In this document: piece after piece, positions 62,493-64,000 of the stretch
How positions within the stretch are numbered: the stretch's first letter is position 1
How the letters are laid out: each line of letters begins with the position of its first letter
Source: Neobacillus sp. DY30
GTDB lineage: Bacteria > Bacillota > Bacilli > Bacillales > Cytobacillaceae
DNA length: 64,000 nucleotides
Direction of reading: 5' to 3'
Assembly: GCF_030123065.1 (NCBI RefSeq)
Contig: NZ_CP126093.1
Coordinates: 3,912,001-3,976,000, forward strand
The notes under the pieces: generated by a model
Database searches by the model: none
The model's input: only the letters and a program-made list of their open reading frames with translations
What the model was told of the DNA's origin: nothing
Translations under genes and position numbers: made by a program

Positions 62493-63317
62493 ATGGATAA
62501 AAAGTATGGAAAATATTTAACGACGGGTGAATTTGCGAAGCTTTGCAAGGTAAACAAACAGACTCTCTTCTATTACGATCAAATTGGACTTTTATCTCCG
62601 ATATTGAAAAATGAAAAAGGGTACCGTTATTATTCAATTCGCCAAATAGAGTTATTCTTTGTTATTGATTTATTAAAAGATCTTGATATGTCGCTTCACG
62701 ATATTCAACTCTACATGAAAAATAAATCTCCTGAACGGTATTTGTCTTTAATGCATCAAAAGAAAGAAGAGATTATGAAAAAGCGTCAGGAGATCGAAAT
62801 GAAGGAAAAATTTATCGAAGCACAAATAGCATTAATGGAAGAAGCTTCACACCTTGATTTTCAGCAGGTTACACTTGAAATATTACCAGAAGCAACGCTT
62901 TATTTAAGTAAAAACATCGAGAATATAACGGAAGAGGAATTTGTAGAGGTGGTTTCAGAGTTCATAAATGAACTGAATGAATCACATCTTGATACAGGTT
63001 ATCCGATTGGGGTTATCACAAAACGGGAGCAAATACTAAAGGGAGAATTCACGAATTATAGCTACCTATATATAGAACAACCGAATCCAAAGGAAGGACA
63101 TCCGTATTTTAAATCGGTTAAGGGGAATTTTATCATCGGCTATCATATTGGGGATGAAAATACCATCCATCATACATACAAGCGACTTTTTTCCGAGATG
63201 GAACGGTTAAATGTAACCATTGGAGAGTATGTTTTTGAAGAGTATATCTATGATTCCGTTGTAAAGAATCTTAAGGAGCATTATGTTACCAAAATTATGA
63301 TACAAGTTGCTCAGTAA
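62493..63317 (+). CDS. MerR family regulator with effector domain, BltR/BmrR type
   Basis: 274 residues. N-terminal MerR HTH YLTTGEFAKLCKVNKQTLFYYDQIGLLSP (core TTGEFAKLCKVNKQTL, about 11-26), then coiled-coil dimer helix (about 80-118), then a GyrI-like effector domain (about 125-274) of the kind that binds cationic drugs in BmrR. Activates the divergent exporter, most likely by twisting the 19-bp spacer promoter. Confidence 0.9.
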   Translation: MDKKYGKYLTTGEFAKLCKVNKQTLFYYDQIGLLSPILKNEKGYRYYSIRQIELFFVIDLLKDLDMSLHDIQLYMKNKSPERYLSLMHQKKEEIMKKRQEIEMKEKFIEAQIALMEEASHLDFQQVTLEILPEATLYLSKNIENITEEEFVEVVSEFINELNESHLDTGYPIGVITKREQILKGEFTNYSYLYIEQPNPKEGHPYFKSVKGNFIIGYHIGDENTIHHTYKRLFSEMERLNVTIGEYVFEEYIYDSVVKNLKEHYVTKIMIQVAQ

Positions 63318-63349
63318 TTAAATGGAATAGTAAAGCAGCCTCTCCCCGC

Positions 63350-63388
63350 TTAATGAATAAACAAAATAACGTTTTGTTCATTCATTAA
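63350..63388. terminator. Hairpin between convergent regulator genes
   Basis: TTAATGAATAAACAAAA pairs with TTTTGTTCATTCATTAA (17 positions, one mismatch). Outside it GCAGCC (near 63335) can pair with GGCTGC (near 63403). No clean T-run, so a weak terminator at best. Confidence 0.5.
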
Positions 63389-63455
63389 GGGTTGGTCGAA
63401 ACGGCTGCGGTCTTGTTTGCCTATTGGGCGCATATCTATGGTAAATGTCAATACG

Positions 63456-64000
63456 CTAATAACCTGTTTGCTTTTCCGGCTTGATTAATTGAGCATCCTT
63501 TCCAGATACTTTATCTTTATATTTATATGATTTCGGGGAAACCCCATAAAACCGTTTAAATGTTTTCAAAAAATAACTTTTACTTTCAAAGCCTAATTCA
63601 TATGCAATCTGTTCTACTGTATTTGACGAAAGATCTAGTAATTCTATTGCTTTTTCCATTTTAACTCTTGTCACATATTCAACAAAACCTTCTCCCGTTT
63701 CTTTCTTATACATTCTGCTGAAATAACTAGAATTTAAATGTAAATGGGCTGCTACCTCAGTCAATGATATCTTTTCGCCAAGATGAGTTTGTACATATTT
63801 TTGTGCTTTTAACACATCGTCATTTCTAGTACTTCTTTCTAGAAACTTGGTGACTTTTGCCTGCTGATCATTGACATAAAGTTCTTGATCCAGCTTAATC
63901 TTTAATCTTTCAAGTAATTCAATGATATTACTTTCTTCCATTGATTCTTTTAAAATATAATCATAGGCTTCTAACTTTATAGCTTGTTGTGCGAAGGTAA
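63456..64000 (-). CDS. YesN-type response regulator, C-terminal part (N-terminus outside window)
   Basis: The reading frame continues upstream of the internal ATG 63941 to the window edge: TFAQQAIKLEAYDYILKES, the end of a receiver domain with the conserved Lys of AYDYILK. It is followed by a linker and an AraC-type double HTH (SLTEVAAHLHLNSSYFSRMYKKE and VEQIAYELGFESKSYFLKTFKRFYG, ending GVSPKSYKY). So the gene encodes a two-component regulator like YesN, usually paired with a YesM-type kinase for sugar transport. About 180 residues are visible. Confidence 0.9.
   Translation of the reverse strand, partial: TFAQQAIKLEAYDYILKESMEESNIIELLERLKIKLDQELYVNDQQAKVTKFLERSTRNDDVLKAQKYVQTHLGEKISLTEVAAHLHLNSSYFSRMYKKETGEGFVEYVTRVKMEKAIELLDLSSNTVEQIAYELGFESKSYFLKTFKRFYGVSPKSYKYKDKVSGKDAQLIKPEKQTGY

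Noticed and set aside
1-64000. CRISPR arrays, insertion sequences, prophage genes, tRNA or rRNA
   Set aside because: No direct-repeat/spacer pattern, transposase, integrase or phage structural gene, and no cloverleaf-like or rRNA sequence was seen on either strand.

Overview
The window looks like chromosome from a low-GC, Gram-positive, spore-forming-type Bacillaceae. The evidence is AT-rich intergenic DNA, strong AGGAGG-type ribosome binding sites, many TTG/GTG starts, sigma-A promoters with 17-bp spacers, a gntRKPZ operon with a Bacillus-type operator, a T-box leader, and protein types such as YitT, PrsW, YdhK, YfmQ-like and Bmr/Blt-like. I cannot name the species. I found no rRNA, tRNA, insertion sequence, prophage or CRISPR array. 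It reads as a set of metabolic, transport and regulatory modules.

Layout. (1) 0-8.3 kb: aromatic hydroxylation. A two-component flavin monooxygenase (hpaB copy, hpaC-type reductase, small FAD-synthetase-like protein) is divergent from a regulator. A second, nearly identical hpaB runs off the left edge, an M20 amidohydrolase lies between, and an aromatic-acid-exporter-like membrane protein follows. (2) 8.4-16.2 kb: MATE exporter, nikABCDE metal importer under a Fur-box-like promoter, and a ketopantoate-reductase-family gene. (3) 16.2-23.6 kb: AraC regulator divergent from an oxidoreductase/ThuA/oxidoreductase operon, then a second AraC regulator divergent from a secreted pectate lyase. (4) 23.7-27.1 kb: a MarR-headed cluster with NmrA-like, GNAT, AlkA-like and lipoprotein genes. 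(5) 27.2-36.1 kb: yitT behind a T-box leader, several poorly known genes, a MocR regulator plus MFS transporter, a 20-bp tandem array, PhzF and LysR. (6) 36.5-41.9 kb: gluconate operon. (7) 41.9-46.0 kb: MocR regulator, small hypotheticals and PrsW. (8) 46.1-52.3 kb: proline catabolism (putBCP) with an NtrC/TyrR-like regulator. (9) 52.3-61.1 kb: metal/metalloid region with cadA, arsBC, a truncated arsR, Met/His-rich exported proteins and a two-component system. (10) 61.1-64 kb: Bmr/Blt-like exporter with a MerR regulator, and the end of a YesN-type response regulator.

Most unusual points. The cadA-like ATPase is intact except for one in-frame TGA exactly where the first cysteine of its N-terminal CxxC metal site should be; it could be selenocysteine, a nonsense mutation or an error. 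arsR has lost its first half through a deletion that joined it to a His-rich exported-protein gene, probably placing arsBC under a foreign promoter. A T-box leader precedes yitT rather than an obvious amino-acid gene. A shared motif (TCTGCAnA..TTCT) lies upstream of the response regulator, its kinase, YdhK, a Met-rich exported protein and an unannotated 46-codon ORF, which suggests a compact metal-stress regulon. The put promoter carries four copies of AAACA-N4-TGTTT, and the adjacent regulator lacks the GAFTGA loop needed for sigma-54 activation.
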